Below, in pieces: positions 18,068 through 28,490 of a stretch of DNA of 64,000 nt. The position numbers and the translations under genes are program-made. A model generated the notes under the pieces. That model was not told where the DNA came from. It searched no databases and worked only from the letters and a program-made list of their open reading frames with translations. Origin of the DNA: Alphaproteobacteria bacterium (GTDB lineage Bacteria > Pseudomonadota > Alphaproteobacteria > Rhodobacterales > Rhodobacteraceae); the NCBI GenBank assembly GCA_030148665.1, contig JASBSZ010000004.1:18923-82922 (forward strand). The letters run 5' to 3'. Every line of letters starts with the position of its first letter. Position 1 is the first letter of the stretch.

Positions 18068-19243
18068 ATGACTGAGATAGTGATTGCATCGGCGGCCAGA
18101 ACGGCAGTGGGCAGCTTTAACGGGGCCTTTGCCAACACCCCGGCGCACGACCTCGGGGCGGCGGTACTCAGGGCGGTGGTGGAACGCGCCGGCATCGACG
18201 CAAGCGAGGTTTCGGAAACGATCCTCGGCCAGGTCCTCGGCGCCGGCCAGGGCCAGAACCCGGCCCGGCAGGCCCATATCAATGCCGGCCTGCCCATCGA
18301 AAGCGCCGCCTGGGGCATCAACCAGGTCTGCGGATCGGGCCTGCGGGCCGTGGCCCTGGGCGCGCAGCATATTGCGCTGGGCGATGCGGATATCGTCATC
18401 GCCGGCGGCCAGGAAAGCATGAGCCTCGCCCCCCATGTCGCGCATCTGCGCGCGGGCCAGAAGATGGGCGACCTGAAATTCATCGACTCCATGATCCGCG
18501 ACGGGCTGTGGGATGCCTTCAACGGCTATCACATGGGCAACACCGCCGAAAACGTGGCCCGCAAATGGCAGATCAGCCGCGACATGCAGGACGAATTCGC
18601 GGTCGCCAGCCAGAACAAGGCCGAAGCCGCGCAAAAGGCCGGCCGCCTGGACGATGAAATCACCCCCTTCACCGTGAAAACCCGCAAGGGCGACATCGTG
18701 GTGGACAAGGATGAATATATCCGCCCCGGCACCACGCTGGAAGCGGTGCAGAAACTGCGCCCGGCCTTTGACCGCGAGGGCAGCGTGACCGCCGCCAATG
18801 CCAGCGGCATCAATGACGGCGCGGCGGCCGTTCTGCTGATGAGCGCCGAGAATGCCGAAAAGCGCGGCATCACCCCGCTTGCGCGCATCAAGTCTTATGC
18901 GACCGCGGGCGTTGACCCTTCGATCATGGGCATCGGCCCGGTTCCGGCCTCGAAAAAGGCGCTGGAAAAGGCGGGGTGGAGCGTGGACGACCTTGACCTG
19001 GTCGAGGCGAACGAGGCCTTTGCCGCGCAGGCCCTGGCCGTGAACAAGGAAATGGGCTGGAACCCCGAGATCGTCAACGTGAACGGCGGCGCCATCGCCA
19101 TCGGCCACCCGATCGGGGCATCGGGGGCGCGCATCCTCAACACGCTGTTGTTCGAAATGCAGCGCCGCGACGCCAAGCGCGGGCTGGCCACGCTGTGTAT
19201 CGGCGGCGGCATGGGTGTCGCCATGTGTATCGAGCGCGACTGA
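18068..19243 (+). CDS. phaA: acetyl-CoA C-acetyltransferase (beta-ketothiolase)
   Basis: Condenses two acetyl-CoA to acetoacetyl-CoA, the first step of polyhydroxybutyrate synthesis. At 391 residues it matches biosynthetic thiolases. Active-site residues are Cys88 in [10 protein letters not shown], His in [11 protein letters not shown] and the second Cys in [16 protein letters not shown] is also present. The start at 18068 has GGAAAGGG six bases upstream; the earlier in-frame ATG at 18062 adds only two residues. It is followed 100 bases later by phaB. No phaC synthase is in the window, as is usual where phaAB and phaC are separate loci. Confidence 0.97.
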   Translation: MTEIVIASAARTAVGSFNGAFANTPAHDLGAAVLRAVVERAGIDASEVSETILGQVLGAGQGQNPARQAHINAGLPIESAAWGINQVCGSGLRAVALGAQHIALGDADIVIAGGQESMSLAPHVAHLRAGQKMGDLKFIDSMIRDGLWDAFNGYHMGNTAENVARKWQISRDMQDEFAVASQNKAEAAQKAGRLDDEITPFTVKTRKGDIVVDKDEYIRPGTTLEAVQKLRPAFDREGSVTAANASGINDGAAAVLLMSAENAEKRGITPLARIKSYATAGVDPSIMGIGPVPASKKALEKAGWSVDDLDLVEANEAFAAQALAVNKEMGWNPEIVNVNGGAIAIGHPIGASGARILNTLLFEMQRRDAKRGLATLCIGGGMGVAMCIERD

Positions 19244-19343
19244 CGTCACCGGGCGGGGGCGACCCGGCCCGCCACCACCAGACGGGGGCAAGGGAAGGCC
19301 CCCACAACCCTGACAACGCAAAAACCGAAAAGGAACGACAGAC

Positions 19344-20066
19344 ATGGGACGAGTAGCACTGGTAACCGGAGGCACCCGCGGCATAGGCGCGGCGATTGCC
19401 CGCGCCCTGCAGGACGCAGGACACCGCGTTGCCGTGAACTATGCCGGAAATGACGAGGCCGCGGCCCGTTTCACCGAGGAAACCGGCATCAGGGCCTACA
19501 AATGGTCGGTGGCCGATTACGACGCCTGCGCCGAGAGCATCCGGCAGGTCGAGGCCGATCTCGGCCCGGTCGAGATACTTGTCAACAATGCCGGCATCAC
19601 CCGTGACGCCATGTTCCACAAGATGACGCGCGAGCAATGGCAGCAGGTGATGCAGACCAATCTGGACGGGCTGTTCAACATGACTCACCCGGTCTGGCCC
19701 GGCATGCGCGAGCGCGGCTTTGGCCGGGTGGTCAACATTTCGTCCATCAACGGGCAAAAGGGCCAGATGGGTCAGGCCAACTATGCGGCCGCCAAGGCAG
19801 GCGACATCGGTTTCACCAAATCGCTGGCGCAGGAAGGCGCGCGCAAGGGGATCACGGTCAACGCCATCTGCCCCGGCTATATCGCGACCGAAATGGTCAT
19901 GGCCGTGCCCGACAAGGTGCGCGAGGGCATCATCTCGCAGATCCCGGTCGGCCGTCTGGGCGAGCCCGAGGAAATCGCCCGCTGCGTCGTGTTCCTGGCC
20001 TCGGACGACGCGGGCTTCATCACCGGCGCGACGCTGACCGCCAATGGCGGGCAATACATGGCCTGA
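19344..20066 (+). CDS. phaB: acetoacetyl-CoA reductase
   Basis: NADPH-dependent SDR that reduces acetoacetyl-CoA to (R)-3-hydroxybutyryl-CoA for PHB synthesis. The 240 residues show TGGTRGIG (residues 8-15), NNAGITRD, catalytic Ser in NISSINGQKGQ and Tyr-Lys in YAAAK, and end with the family tail GATLTANGGQYM. AAAAGGAACGACAG precedes the ATG. Gene order phaA-phaB on one strand supports an operon under the upstream PhaR-type site. Confidence 0.96.
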   Translation: MGRVALVTGGTRGIGAAIARALQDAGHRVAVNYAGNDEAAARFTEETGIRAYKWSVADYDACAESIRQVEADLGPVEILVNNAGITRDAMFHKMTREQWQQVMQTNLDGLFNMTHPVWPGMRERGFGRVVNISSINGQKGQMGQANYAAAKAGDIGFTKSLAQEGARKGITVNAICPGYIATEMVMAVPDKVREGIISQIPVGRLGEPEEIARCVVFLASDDAGFITGATLTANGGQYMA

Positions 20067-20070
20067 CATC

Positions 20071-20104
20071 CGACAGGCATCATCCGCCGACAGGCATCAT
20101 CCGC
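20071..20104 (+). repeat. 17-bp tandem duplication after phaB
   Basis: CGACAGGCATCATCCGC occurs twice back to back (20071-20087 and 20088-20104), four bases after the phaB stop codon. It looks like a slippage duplication; no regulatory function is apparent. Confidence 0.75.
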
Positions 20105-20153
20105 CCGAGGCGACGGTTTTGCAATCGGCCGCTGCAGCGGCTATCACGCGGGC

Positions 20154-21044
20154 ATGAATCGCCGTACCGCCACCCTCGCCGGATTTGGCGCGATCCTGTT
20201 GTGGTCGCTGCTGGCGCTGCTGACCGTGCGCACGTCTCCCGTGCCCCCTCTGCAGCTGAACGCGATCACCTTTGCCATTGCCGGTGTTCTCGGACTTGTG
20301 TGGAACCACTGGCAGGGGTCGGGTCTGGCATGGCTGCGCGGGGTGCCGGTGCGCGTGTGGCTGCTGGGCGTCGGCGGGCTGTTCGGCTATCACTTTCTGT
20401 ATTTCTCGGCGCTGCGCCTGGCGCCGCCCGCACAGGCCAGTCTGATTGCCTATCTCTGGCCTTTGCTGATCGTGCTTTTCTCGGGGCTGTTGCCGGGCGA
20501 ACGCCTGCGCATCGGCCACGTCGCCGGTGCCCTGCTGGCGGCGGCGGGGGCCGGTGCGATCTTTCTTCAGGGGGGCGAGGTCCCGCGGGGCGCCTTTCTG
20601 CTGGGCTATCTTCTGGCGCTGGGCTGTGCGTTGACATGGTCGGGCTATTCGGTCCTCAGCCGGCGCGACCCCGATATCCCGACCGGGGTGGTTTCCTTCT
20701 ATTGCCTTGGGACCGCGGCATTGTCGCTGGCCGCGCATCTTGTTTTCGAACCCACCTCGTGGCCCGTTGACACGGTGGGCTGGGGGGCCGTGGCCCTGCT
20801 GGGCCTGGGGCCGGCGGGCCTGGCCTTTTATCTGTGGGACATCGGCATGAAAAAGGGCGACATCCAGTTGCTGGGGGTCGCCTCGTACAGCGCACCCCTC
20901 GTTTCGACAACGATCCTGATCCTTGCCGGCGAGGCGGATGCTTCGCCGACAATACTGGTTGCCGCCGGGTTGATCACCCTCGGCGCCTATCTCGCCGCCC
21001 GGTCAGGGCGTGCCGGCAGGAAAAACCCCGCTCAGGCGAGTTGA
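20154..21044 (+). CDS. EamA/DMT family transporter
   Basis: A 296-residue drug/metabolite transporter with about ten transmembrane helices and the two EamA repeats typical of the family. The general look is YddG/RhaT-like, members of which export amino acids or metabolites; the substrate cannot be deduced. The start at 20154 (MNRRTATLAGFG) is the only reasonable one. The 3' end overlaps by 13 bases the convergent DUF465 gene on the other strand. Confidence 0.88.
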   Translation: MNRRTATLAGFGAILLWSLLALLTVRTSPVPPLQLNAITFAIAGVLGLVWNHWQGSGLAWLRGVPVRVWLLGVGGLFGYHFLYFSALRLAPPAQASLIAYLWPLLIVLFSGLLPGERLRIGHVAGALLAAAGAGAIFLQGGEVPRGAFLLGYLLALGCALTWSGYSVLSRRDPDIPTGVVSFYCLGTAALSLAAHLVFEPTSWPVDTVGWGAVALLGLGPAGLAFYLWDIGMKKGDIQLLGVASYSAPLVSTTILILAGEADASPTILVAAGLITLGAYLAARSGRAGRKNPAQAS

Positions 21045-21199
21045 AGCCGCTCGATTTCCTCCTTGAGTTTGAGTTTCTGTTTCTTCAGCTTGATGATTTC
21101 GAGATTGTCGACCCCCGGGCTTCGTTGTGCCATTTCGACCTTTTTGGAGAGTGCCTCGTGTTTCTTCTGGAGTTCCTGAAGATGTGAACTCAAGCTCAT
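21032..21199 (-). CDS. small DUF465 (YdcH-like) protein
   Basis: A 55-residue, highly charged coiled-coil protein starting MSLSSHLQELQKKHEALSKK and ending KEEIERLQLA. The heptad-like Leu spacing and the length match DUF465/YdcH proteins, which are common and of unknown function. AAAGGAGAT sits seven bases before the ATG, a very good ribosome-binding site. The last 13 bases overlap the end of the convergent transporter gene. Confidence 0.85.
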   Translation of the reverse strand: MSLSSHLQELQKKHEALSKKVEMAQRSPGVDNLEIIKLKKQKLKLKEEIERLQLA

Positions 21200-21397
21200 G
21201 TCGTATCTCCTTTGTGTTAGGCCTGCTTGTTATTCTTATATGGAGAGTGCAGCACAGATTTTGAGTCGTGTCATCACCGCTTCACATCTTTTTGCCTGCA
21301 CCCGGGGTGAATCGGCGGGGAATCGCCGTTTTCACCGTTCAGCATGTCACCAGTTCCTGAACAATTTCCCAATGCCGCCGCTTGCGGGAAAAATGCC

Positions 21398-22171
21398 CTA
21401 GAAATCGATCGCCGCGCCCTTGCGCAGTATGGCATGGGCGCGGGCGCTGTAATCGTCGGTATCGTCCGCGCCGTGCTGCGGGCCCTCGTGCAGAACCAGC
21501 GGCGCGGCCAGGCGGAAGGGCCCGCGCGCGCCCTTGCGCGCCCGCAGCAGCACGCGCCCCGCATCTGCGCCCACCCGCCCGGCCAGCGGCAGCACCGCGA
21601 CATTTCCGACGCGCCCGTCAAGGCAGTTCAGCAGCTCGGGCAATCGCGCGGCAAGCATGATGAAGGTCAGCCGGCCGCCGGGGCGCAGACGTCGGATGGC
21701 CGTATCGACCCAGGCGGCAAGGGGCGTTTCCTCGCGCCAGGCCCTTTCCCGGCCGCGGTCGGCGGCGGCTGTCCCCTGCCCCGCGCCCAGATATGGCGGG
21801 TTCACCATCACGTGATCAAAGCTCTGCGCCCGCAGATCGGGCGGCAGCGCGGCCACATCACCCTCGACCACATCCAGCGCAAGGCCGTTTTCCAGCCCGT
21901 TTCGCCGGGCAAGGGCGGCATAGGCGGGCTGGATCTCGACCCCGGTCAGGGCGAGGCCCGGCACCCTTGCGCCCAGGCAGAGGATGGCCACCCCCGCCCC
22001 GCAGCCCAGCTCCAGCACCCGGTCGCCGGGACGCGCGGGCACGGCCGCTGCCAGCAATACCGAATCGCTGCCCGCGCGATAGCCGCGCCGGGGTTGCCGG
22101 ATATGCAGGCGCCCGTTCAGAAAGGCGTCGCAGGTCTGGTTTTCAACCATGTTTTCAGTTGGATGGCCCAT
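21398..22171 (-). CDS. SAM-dependent N6-adenine-type methyltransferase (TrmN6/YfiC-like)
   Basis: A 257-residue class I methyltransferase. The SAM-binding motif reads VLELGCGAGVAILCLGA (about residues 52-68), and the amino-methylating motif is NPPYLG near residue 128. The sequence resembles the tRNA1(Val) adenine-37 N6-methyltransferase family, with RQPRRGYRAGSDSVLLAAA just before the SAM fold. Start choice between 22171 and 22150 is open because neither has a strong ribosome-binding site. It follows the DUF2007 gene by 16 bases and is probably co-transcribed. Confidence 0.82.
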   Translation of the reverse strand: MGHPTENMVENQTCDAFLNGRLHIRQPRRGYRAGSDSVLLAAAVPARPGDRVLELGCGAGVAILCLGARVPGLALTGVEIQPAYAALARRNGLENGLALDVVEGDVAALPPDLRAQSFDHVMVNPPYLGAGQGTAAADRGRERAWREETPLAAWVDTAIRRLRPGGRLTFIMLAARLPELLNCLDGRVGNVAVLPLAGRVGADAGRVLLRARKGARGPFRLAAPLVLHEGPQHGADDTDDYSARAHAILRKGAAIDF

Positions 22172-22187
22172 CCTGGTGCCTTGCAGC

Positions 22188-22403
22188 CTATCGTGAAACC
22201 TGGATCCCGTTGTCGCGCATCACGGCGCGGGCCACGAACAGATCGCGGTCCGTCACCATCAGACGGCGCGGCATAATGCCTATGCTGCCTTCGAGCACGC
22301 TCATATGGACGTCCAATTCAAAGCAGTCTATACCCTCTCCACGCAACAGGGATCTGGCAAATGCGATGACTGTCGGGTCGTTGGTGCGTAACAGTTCCTT
22401 CAT
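22188..22403 (-). CDS. DUF2007 domain-containing protein
   Basis: A 71-residue protein starting MKELLRTNDPTVIAFARSLL. The family pattern (a short ferredoxin-like fold with EGIDCFELD and RLMVTDRDLFVAR) is often annotated as a putative signal-transducing protein, but its role is unknown. The frame is open upstream to 22472, but that would run into the divergent polyprenyl synthase gene; 22403 is the better start, giving a 55-base divergent spacer. Confidence 0.85.
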   Translation of the reverse strand: MKELLRTNDPTVIAFARSLLRGEGIDCFELDVHMSVLEGSIGIMPRRLMVTDRDLFVARAVMRDNGIQVSR

Positions 22404-22458
22404 GGGACGAGTAAACGACAGCTGCCCCGCTTTGTCGAGCGGCAAGAGGACAGGCAAC

Positions 22459-23460
22459 ATGGACCAGGTCACCGCACCCGCAAGGCCACATCAGGCGCTT
22501 GCCGACCTGCTCGCCCAGGACATGGCGCGGGTCGATGCCCTGATCCGCGAGCGCATGCGTTCCGACAACGCCCCGCGCATTCCCGAGGTCACCGCCCATC
22601 TGGTCGAGGCCGGGGGCAAGAGGTTGCGCCCCCTGCTGACACTGGCGACGGCGCGGATGTGCGGATATGACGGCCCGTACCATGTGCATCTGGCCGCCAC
22701 CGTCGAGTTCATCCACACCGCGACCCTGCTGCATGATGATGTGGTCGACGAAAGCACCCAGCGCCGCGGCCGGCCCACCGCCAACCTGATGTGGGACAAC
22801 AAGTCGTCGGTGCTGGTGGGCGATTACCTGTTTTCGCGTTCCTTCCAGCTGATGGTCGAAACCGGCTCGCTGAGGGTGCTGGACATCCTTGCCAATGCCT
22901 CGGCCACCATCGCCGAGGGCGAGGTTCTGCAGCTGAGCGCGGCGCAGGATCTGGCCACCGACGAAGCGGTTTACCTGCAGGTGATCCGGGGCAAGACCGC
23001 CGCGCTGTTTTCGGCGGCGACCGAGGTCGGCGGCGTGATCGCGGGTGCCGATGATGCCACCGTGGACGCGTTGCGCAGCTATGGCGATGCGCTGGGGGTC
23101 TGCTTTCAGATCGTCGATGACCTGCTGGATTACGGCGGCTCCAGCACCGATCTGGGCAAGAATACCGGCGATGATTTCCGCGAACGCAAGCTGACGCTGC
23201 CGGTCATCAAGGCCGTGGCACTGGCCGATGAAACCGAACGCGCCTTCTGGTCGCGGGTGATCGAAAAGGGCGACCAGCACGACGGCGATCTGGAACATGC
23301 GATGGAGATATTGAGCCGCCACAATGCGCTGGAACTGACCCGGCGCGACGCGCTGGACTGGGCCGAAAGGGCCAAACAGGCGCTGTCCGCCCTGCCTGCG
23401 GGCAAGATCCGGGATCTCCTGATCGAGCTTGCCGATTACGTGGTTTCGCGCGTTTCCTGA
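22459..23460 (+). CDS. all-trans polyprenyl diphosphate synthase (quinone side chain)
   Basis: Long-chain trans-prenyltransferase that extends isoprenyl diphosphates for the ubiquinone side chain. The 333 residues contain GGKRLRP near residue 52, the first Asp-rich motif LLHDDVVDES (Asp93, 94, 97) and the second motif IVDDLLDYGG. Chain length (octa-, nona- or decaprenyl) cannot be told with confidence from sequence. The start at 22459 is used; the frame is open far upstream but antisense to the methyltransferase. It is transcribed away from the DUF2007 and methyltransferase genes. Confidence 0.92.
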   Translation: MDQVTAPARPHQALADLLAQDMARVDALIRERMRSDNAPRIPEVTAHLVEAGGKRLRPLLTLATARMCGYDGPYHVHLAATVEFIHTATLLHDDVVDESTQRRGRPTANLMWDNKSSVLVGDYLFSRSFQLMVETGSLRVLDILANASATIAEGEVLQLSAAQDLATDEAVYLQVIRGKTAALFSAATEVGGVIAGADDATVDALRSYGDALGVCFQIVDDLLDYGGSSTDLGKNTGDDFRERKLTLPVIKAVALADETERAFWSRVIEKGDQHDGDLEHAMEILSRHNALELTRRDALDWAERAKQALSALPAGKIRDLLIELADYVVSRVS

Positions 23461-23583
23461 GCGGACGGCGGTCCACACCCCCACAAAGACCAAATCAACA
23501 TCGCCCGGGGCGCCTGCGTCCCGGGCATGCGCCCGCCCGGGCGGCCGCATGCCCTGAGGGAGAGCTGTGTCAATGCCCGCCTT

Positions 23584-24432
23584 TCAGCCCGAAAGACCAC
23601 CCCGCAACACGACCTTCCTGACCCACCAGCCCGGATTTTCCGCGGCGACGGCATCTGCGGCCGCCCGTGCGTCCGCGTCCGACCCGTAAATCCCGAAACA
23701 GGTCGCGCCCGAGCCCGACATCCGCGCCAGCCGGCAGCCTTCGGTGTGGTCGATTGCCGCCAGCACCCTGCCGATCGCCGGCGCGACCGCCAGCGCCGGG
23801 CCTTGCAGATCGTTGCGCTGATCTGCCAGCCAACGCGTCCAGCCCGCCAGATCGGCCCCCTCGGGAAGCGGCGCCAGCGGCGGGTTATCCGGCCTTTCCA
23901 GACGCCCGAAAACCTCGGCCGTGGAAACCCCCTGCATGGGGTTGACCAGCACCGCCGGCAAGTCGGGCAACCCGGCCACCGCGGTCAGCCTTTCGCCCAC
24001 CCCCTGCACGCGGGCGGCCCGGCCCATCAGGCAGACGGGCAGATCCGCCCCCAGCGTCAGGATCGAGCGCGCCAGAGGCATGGGCAGATCGTGCAGATCG
24101 GCAAGGGCCTTCAGGCAGGCCGCCGCATCAGACGAGCCACCCCCGATTCCCGCCGCGACCGGCAGGTTCTTTTCCAGCGTGATCCGCGCCCCCTTGCCCG
24201 GCGGCAGGATCAGGCGCGCTGCCTGCAACACCAGATTGTCGGCCCCGGCCGTCAGCCCCGCGCCCATCGGCCCGCCGATCGTCAGCGACAATTCGCGCGC
24301 CGGGGCAAGGCGCAGCACGTCACCGATATCGGCAAAGGCGACCAGCGAATCCAGCAGGTGATAGCCGTCGTCGCGCCTTCCCGTCACATGCAGCGCCAGA
24401 TTGATCTTGGCTGGCGCGCGGCGTTCAATCAT
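23584..24432 (-). CDS. ispE: 4-diphosphocytidyl-2-C-methyl-D-erythritol kinase
   Basis: GHMP kinase of the non-mevalonate isoprenoid pathway that phosphorylates CDP-methylerythritol. The 282 residues start [20 protein letters not shown], show the ATP loop [15 protein letters not shown] near residue 95, and end with the [12 protein letters not shown] motif. Its start codon lies inside the 3' end of the upstream TPR gene (8-base overlap), implying coupling. With the polyprenyl synthase converging on it, the isoprenoid supply and use genes sit side by side. Confidence 0.96.
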   Translation of the reverse strand: MIERRAPAKINLALHVTGRRDDGYHLLDSLVAFADIGDVLRLAPARELSLTIGGPMGAGLTAGADNLVLQAARLILPPGKGARITLEKNLPVAAGIGGGSSDAAACLKALADLHDLPMPLARSILTLGADLPVCLMGRAARVQGVGERLTAVAGLPDLPAVLVNPMQGVSTAEVFGRLERPDNPPLAPLPEGADLAGWTRWLADQRNDLQGPALAVAPAIGRVLAAIDHTEGCRLARMSGSGATCFGIYGSDADARAAADAVAAENPGWWVRKVVLRGGLSG

Positions 24433-26128
24433 GGGCGGTCCGGGTGGATTTTTCCTCTTTCAGAACCGCGTCCAGCCCCAGCTCGAGCTTGCGGCGGATA
24501 CGCGCGGCTTCCTTTTTTTCGGGATTGAAGGACAAGGCCCGACGCCACTGGAACCGGGCCTCGAGCTTGCGCCCGACCATCCAGTAGGCATCGCCCAGGT
24601 GATCGTTGATGATCGGGTCCAGAGGCTTGAGCTCGACCGCGCGTTCAAGCGGGCCGACCGCCTGGCGGTATTTTCCCAGCCGGTAATAGACCCAGCCCAG
24701 GGAATCGGTGATGTAACCGTCATCCGGGCGCAGCCTGACCGCCTTTTCGATCATCTTCTGCGCCTCGTCCAGCTTGATGCGCTTTTCCACCAGCCCGTAG
24801 CCCAGATAGTTCAGCACCATCGGCTGGTCGGGCGACAGTTTCAGCGCGAAACGCAGATCGGCCTCGGCCTTGTCCCATTTTCCCTCGCGCTCATAGGTGA
24901 TGCCGCGCGCATAATACAGGAACCAGTGCGAGGGCTGCGGATCGGGCAGCAGGGCGATTGCCCCGTCATAGGCCCTGGTTGCCTCGGCAAAACGCGATTC
25001 CCTGCGCAGCGCATCGCCCAGCGAGATGAACACGCCCGGAATGGTGGGATAGGCCTTGGTCAGGCCGCGCAGCACCTCGATCGCGGCATCCGCCTTGCCG
25101 GCGTCCTGCAGGGCGCCCGCGCGGGCAATTTCGGCGGAATAGAAATTCGGATCGGTTGCCGGTACGCGGTTGAACTCGGCCACCGCCAGGTCGTATTGCT
25201 TCTGGTTGGTCAGGATGTCGCCCACCAGCAGCATCGCGCGCACGAAACCGGGACGCAGGGATTCGGCAAGACGGCCATAGACCAGGCCGAAACGGTCGTT
25301 CTGCTGGTCCGACAGCACATTGGCGAGGGTCAGGAACACCTCGGCCGCGCCCTCGCGGGCGTTGTGCACGACATCAAAGGGCAGGGTTTCGCCCTTGAGC
25401 AGAGCGGTGCGCATGGCGGTCACCTGCGGGTCGCCCGAGCCGTTCAGCGCCGCGTCGATGATCCTGATCGCCTCGTCCCGCCGGTCGAGCTGCGACAGCA
25501 CCTCGATATGGGCGATCAGGCTGCCGCGCCCGATGCGCAGCGGCCGGCCGTTCTGGCCGCGCAGGATCTTTTCGGCCCCTTCGAAATCGCCCGCCAGCGA
25601 CAGTGCCAGCGCCTTGTGGTAATCGGCGAACAGGCGCATCGCCGGGGTCTTGGCCATGGTATCAAAGGCGGCCAGCGCCTGGCTGACCCGTCCCTGTCCG
25701 AAGGCAACCCAGCCCTTCATCAGCCCGTCCAGCAGAGGGCTGAAGGACGCGCCCTTGTCGAACATCTTCTGCGCGGCGGCGAAATCGCCCCGGCCGATCA
25801 TGTCCGACAGCAGCACGAGGCGCGCCAGCTGGCTGCCCCCCTTGAGGCCATTCAGCCGGTCGGCCATCTTGCGCGCATTCGCCAGGTCGCCCTTGCCCAG
25901 ATAGGCAATCAGTGCGCTTTGCACGAGCGACCGGTTCGACGGATCAAAGGCCAGCGCCCGGGTGAAATAGCGCGCGGCAACCTCGTAATTGCCATCGTAA
26001 TTGGCCTGCATCGCCGCAAGATAGGCGCCTGCCAATGTCTCGGCGCTGGCGCGCGCGGCGGGCTGAAAGGTCATGGCAACGGCCGCCGCAGCAGCGGCAA
26101 GGAATACGGGTCGGAAATGCAGGGTCAC
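24425..26128 (-). CDS. tetratricopeptide-repeat protein, exported
   Basis: A 567-residue protein built almost wholly of TPR helices, with repeat units visible throughout residues 45-540. The start is taken as GTG at 26128 ([20 protein letters not shown]), which gives a clean signal peptide with a likely cleavage after ARASA; the longer frame to 26164 hides it. Export to the periplasm, perhaps as an assembly scaffold for envelope complexes, is inferred. Gene order TPR-ispE with overlap recurs in alphaproteobacteria to my knowledge. Confidence 0.85.
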   Translation of the reverse strand: MTLHFRPVFLAAAAAAVAMTFQPAARASAETLAGAYLAAMQANYDGNYEVAARYFTRALAFDPSNRSLVQSALIAYLGKGDLANARKMADRLNGLKGGSQLARLVLLSDMIGRGDFAAAQKMFDKGASFSPLLDGLMKGWVAFGQGRVSQALAAFDTMAKTPAMRLFADYHKALALSLAGDFEGAEKILRGQNGRPLRIGRGSLIAHIEVLSQLDRRDEAIRIIDAALNGSGDPQVTAMRTALLKGETLPFDVVHNAREGAAEVFLTLANVLSDQQNDRFGLVYGRLAESLRPGFVRAMLLVGDILTNQKQYDLAVAEFNRVPATDPNFYSAEIARAGALQDAGKADAAIEVLRGLTKAYPTIPGVFISLGDALRRESRFAEATRAYDGAIALLPDPQPSHWFLYYARGITYEREGKWDKAEADLRFALKLSPDQPMVLNYLGYGLVEKRIKLDEAQKMIEKAVRLRPDDGYITDSLGWVYYRLGKYRQAVGPLERAVELKPLDPIINDHLGDAYWMVGRKLEARFQWRRALSFNPEKKEAARIRRKLELGLDAVLKEEKSTRTAHD

Positions 26129-26297
26129 GCGGTTTTGCTCCAATTCAGCGGATCGATCCGGCAAAGCCTAGTGCCCCATCTGCCCGAAGGCAATGCACCC
26201 GCTTGCCGCCAAGGGGCCGACAGGGGGCCGACAGGGACAAAACATGCACAATTTCCCGTGCGCCGGGGTGATGTGATACGGAAAACGCGGGCAGGCC

Positions 26298-27953
26298 CTA
26301 CATGTTGGGATAGTTCGGCCCGTCGCCACCCTGGGGCGTCTTCCATGTGATGTTCTGGCTGGGATCCTTGATGTCGCAGGTCTTGCAATGCACGCAGTTC
26401 TGCGAATTGATCACAAAGCGCGGGTTCGATCCGTCCTCGTCGCGCACCACCTCATAGACGCCGGCGGGGCAGTAACGCTGGGCCGGCTCGGCATATTTCG
26501 GCAGGTTCACCTTTATCGGAATGTCGGGGTCGGCCAGCACCAGATGGCAGGGCTCGTCCTCTTCGTGGTGGGTGTTGGAAAAGGCGACATTGGTCAGCCG
26601 GTCGAACGAGATCACCCCGTCGGGTTTGGGATATGCGATCACCTCGTGCTGGTCGGCGGGCTCGGTCGCCTCGGCGTCGGTCTTGCCGTGTTTCAGCGTG
26701 CCGAGCGGGTTCCAGCCGGTGAGGTTGGCCACCCACATGTCGAAGCCGCCCAGGATCAGCGAGGGGAACATGCCCAGCTTGGACCACAGCGGTTTGACGT
26801 TGCGCACGCGCTTGAGGTCTTTTGCCACCGGGCCCGTGCGCAGATCAGTTTCGTATTCGGCCAGCTCGTCACCGGCGCGGCCCGCGTGAATCGCGGCAAC
26901 GGCCGCCTCGGCCGCGGCCTTGCCCGACAGCATGGCGTTGTGGTTGCCCTTGATGCGCGGCACATTGACCAGCCCGGCCGAACAGCCCAGCAGCGCGCCG
27001 CCCGGAAACACCACCTTGGGGATCGACTGCCAGCCGCCCTCGGATATGGCGCGCGCGCCATAGGCGACCCGCTTGCCGCCTTCGAGGATTCTGGCCACGT
27101 CGGGGTGATGCTTGAAACGCTGGAATTCCATGTAGGGGTAAAGATGCGGGTTGGCATAGTTCAGATGCACGACAAAACCGATGAACACCTGGTTGTTGTC
27201 GAGGTGATAGATGAATCCGCCACCGCCCGCATTGCCGCCCAGCGGCCAGCCCATGGTGTGGGTAACGGTGCCCTCGCGGTGGTTTTCGGGCTTGATGTCC
27301 CAGATTTCCTTCATGCCGAGGCCGAATTTCTGCACATCCTTCCCCCGGCCCAGGTCGAATTTCGCGATCACCTCCTTGGCCAGCGATCCGCGCACGCCCT
27401 CGGACAGGAACACGTATTTGCCGTGCAGCTCCATCCCCGGCTCGTATGCCGGCCCCGGCGTGCCGTCCTTTTGCAGGCCGAACTCGCCGGCGACCACGCC
27501 CTTGACGCGGCCATCCTCGCCATAGACCAGCTCGGAGCACGCCATGCCGGGGAAGATCTCGACACCCATTTCCTCGGCCTGTTCGGCCATCCAGCGGCAG
27601 ACATTGGCCATCGAGACGATATACTTGCCGTGATTGTTCATCAGCGGCGGCATGGGCCAGTTGGGGATGCGCATGCGCCCGGCCGGCCCCAGCAGGAGAA
27701 ATTCGTCGCGCCTGACCGGCACGTTGACGGGCGCGCCGCGTTCCTTCCAGTCGGGGATCAGGGCGTCCAGGCCGATGGGGTCAAGCACGGCACCCGAAAG
27801 GATATGCGCGCCCACCTCGGACCCCTTTTCCAGCACCACCACCGACAGATCCGCGTCAAGCTGCTTGATACGGATTGCCGCCGACAGGCCGGCAGGGCCC
27901 GCGCCGACGATAACGACATCGTACTCCATGGATTCGCGTGTGATTTCGGCCAT
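26298..27953 (-). CDS. electron transfer flavoprotein-ubiquinone oxidoreductase
   Basis: Membrane-associated FAD/4Fe-4S enzyme that passes electrons from ETF (fatty-acid and amine oxidation) to ubiquinone. The 551 residues have the N-terminal FAD fold DVVIVGAGPAGLSAA, the domain with GWPLGGNAGGGGFIYHL, and a C-terminal iron-sulfur segment with CPAGVYE then NCVHCKTCDIKDPSQNI, giving four cluster cysteines. The start at 27953 (MAEITRESMEYD) has GGGGGA upstream; the frame to 28001 is rejected. It is an isolated gene, with no ETF subunits in the window. Confidence 0.96.
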   Translation of the reverse strand: MAEITRESMEYDVVIVGAGPAGLSAAIRIKQLDADLSVVVLEKGSEVGAHILSGAVLDPIGLDALIPDWKERGAPVNVPVRRDEFLLLGPAGRMRIPNWPMPPLMNNHGKYIVSMANVCRWMAEQAEEMGVEIFPGMACSELVYGEDGRVKGVVAGEFGLQKDGTPGPAYEPGMELHGKYVFLSEGVRGSLAKEVIAKFDLGRGKDVQKFGLGMKEIWDIKPENHREGTVTHTMGWPLGGNAGGGGFIYHLDNNQVFIGFVVHLNYANPHLYPYMEFQRFKHHPDVARILEGGKRVAYGARAISEGGWQSIPKVVFPGGALLGCSAGLVNVPRIKGNHNAMLSGKAAAEAAVAAIHAGRAGDELAEYETDLRTGPVAKDLKRVRNVKPLWSKLGMFPSLILGGFDMWVANLTGWNPLGTLKHGKTDAEATEPADQHEVIAYPKPDGVISFDRLTNVAFSNTHHEEDEPCHLVLADPDIPIKVNLPKYAEPAQRYCPAGVYEVVRDEDGSNPRFVINSQNCVHCKTCDIKDPSQNITWKTPQGGDGPNYPNM

Positions 27954-28092
27954 GTCTCGTCCCCCAGATCGGCCCGGACGCGGTATGCACCGGGATACCA
28001 TGATGCGGTCGTCCCTGACTACCCCATGACATAATGCCGGTCAATTCGGACCATGCGGCAAGTGCTGCGGATTCGCCCGCCCTGCGGTGGCC

Positions 28093-28371
28093 TCAGGTCC
28101 AGTTGGGCAAGGCGCCGCCCGGCAGGGCCTGGCGTGCCCGCATGGGGGCGTCGGCGGGCAGGTCGCAGGCCGCGCAGAAATCCAGCACATGCGCATCATC
28201 CAGCAGCACGAAATCCAGCACCGCCCCCAGAAAGCCGGGATCCGAGGCGATTTCCGGCAACATCCCCGAATCCAGCCCGCTCGATCCCATGAACACGGCC
28301 ATGAGATCGGGCTTGCCCGCCAGCCATTCGAGCGCCGCGATGGCGATCACTTCCGCCCTGTCCCTGTTCAT
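28093..28371 (-). CDS. DUF3572 family protein
   Basis: A small 92-residue acidic protein starting MNRDRAEVIAIAALEWLAGK. The C-terminal DAPMRARQALPGG segment and overall length match DUF3572, a family seen mostly in alphaproteobacteria with no known function. GAAAGAGGGTGAA precedes the ATG. It is divergent from pleD, the same pairing found next to PleD-type regulators in relatives to my recollection, so a role in that pathway is possible but unproven. Confidence 0.8.
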   Translation of the reverse strand: MNRDRAEVIAIAALEWLAGKPDLMAVFMGSSGLDSGMLPEIASDPGFLGAVLDFVLLDDAHVLDFCAACDLPADAPMRARQALPGGALPNWT

Positions 28372-28490
28372 TTCACCCTCTTTCGATCAGCCGATCCGCC
28401 CCGATCCCGCGATCGGAAAGGTTTTCTTAACGTCTTGGGAATCTAATGGCCCCGAGCAAGGAATTTTTCAATCGCGGGTTTGGAGGTCAC

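Noticed and set aside
24401..26350. Open frame of about 650 codons on the plus strand
   Set aside because: It is antisense to ispE and the TPR gene; the repeated composition mirrors the TPR gene, there is no family match and the opposite strand has clear motifs.
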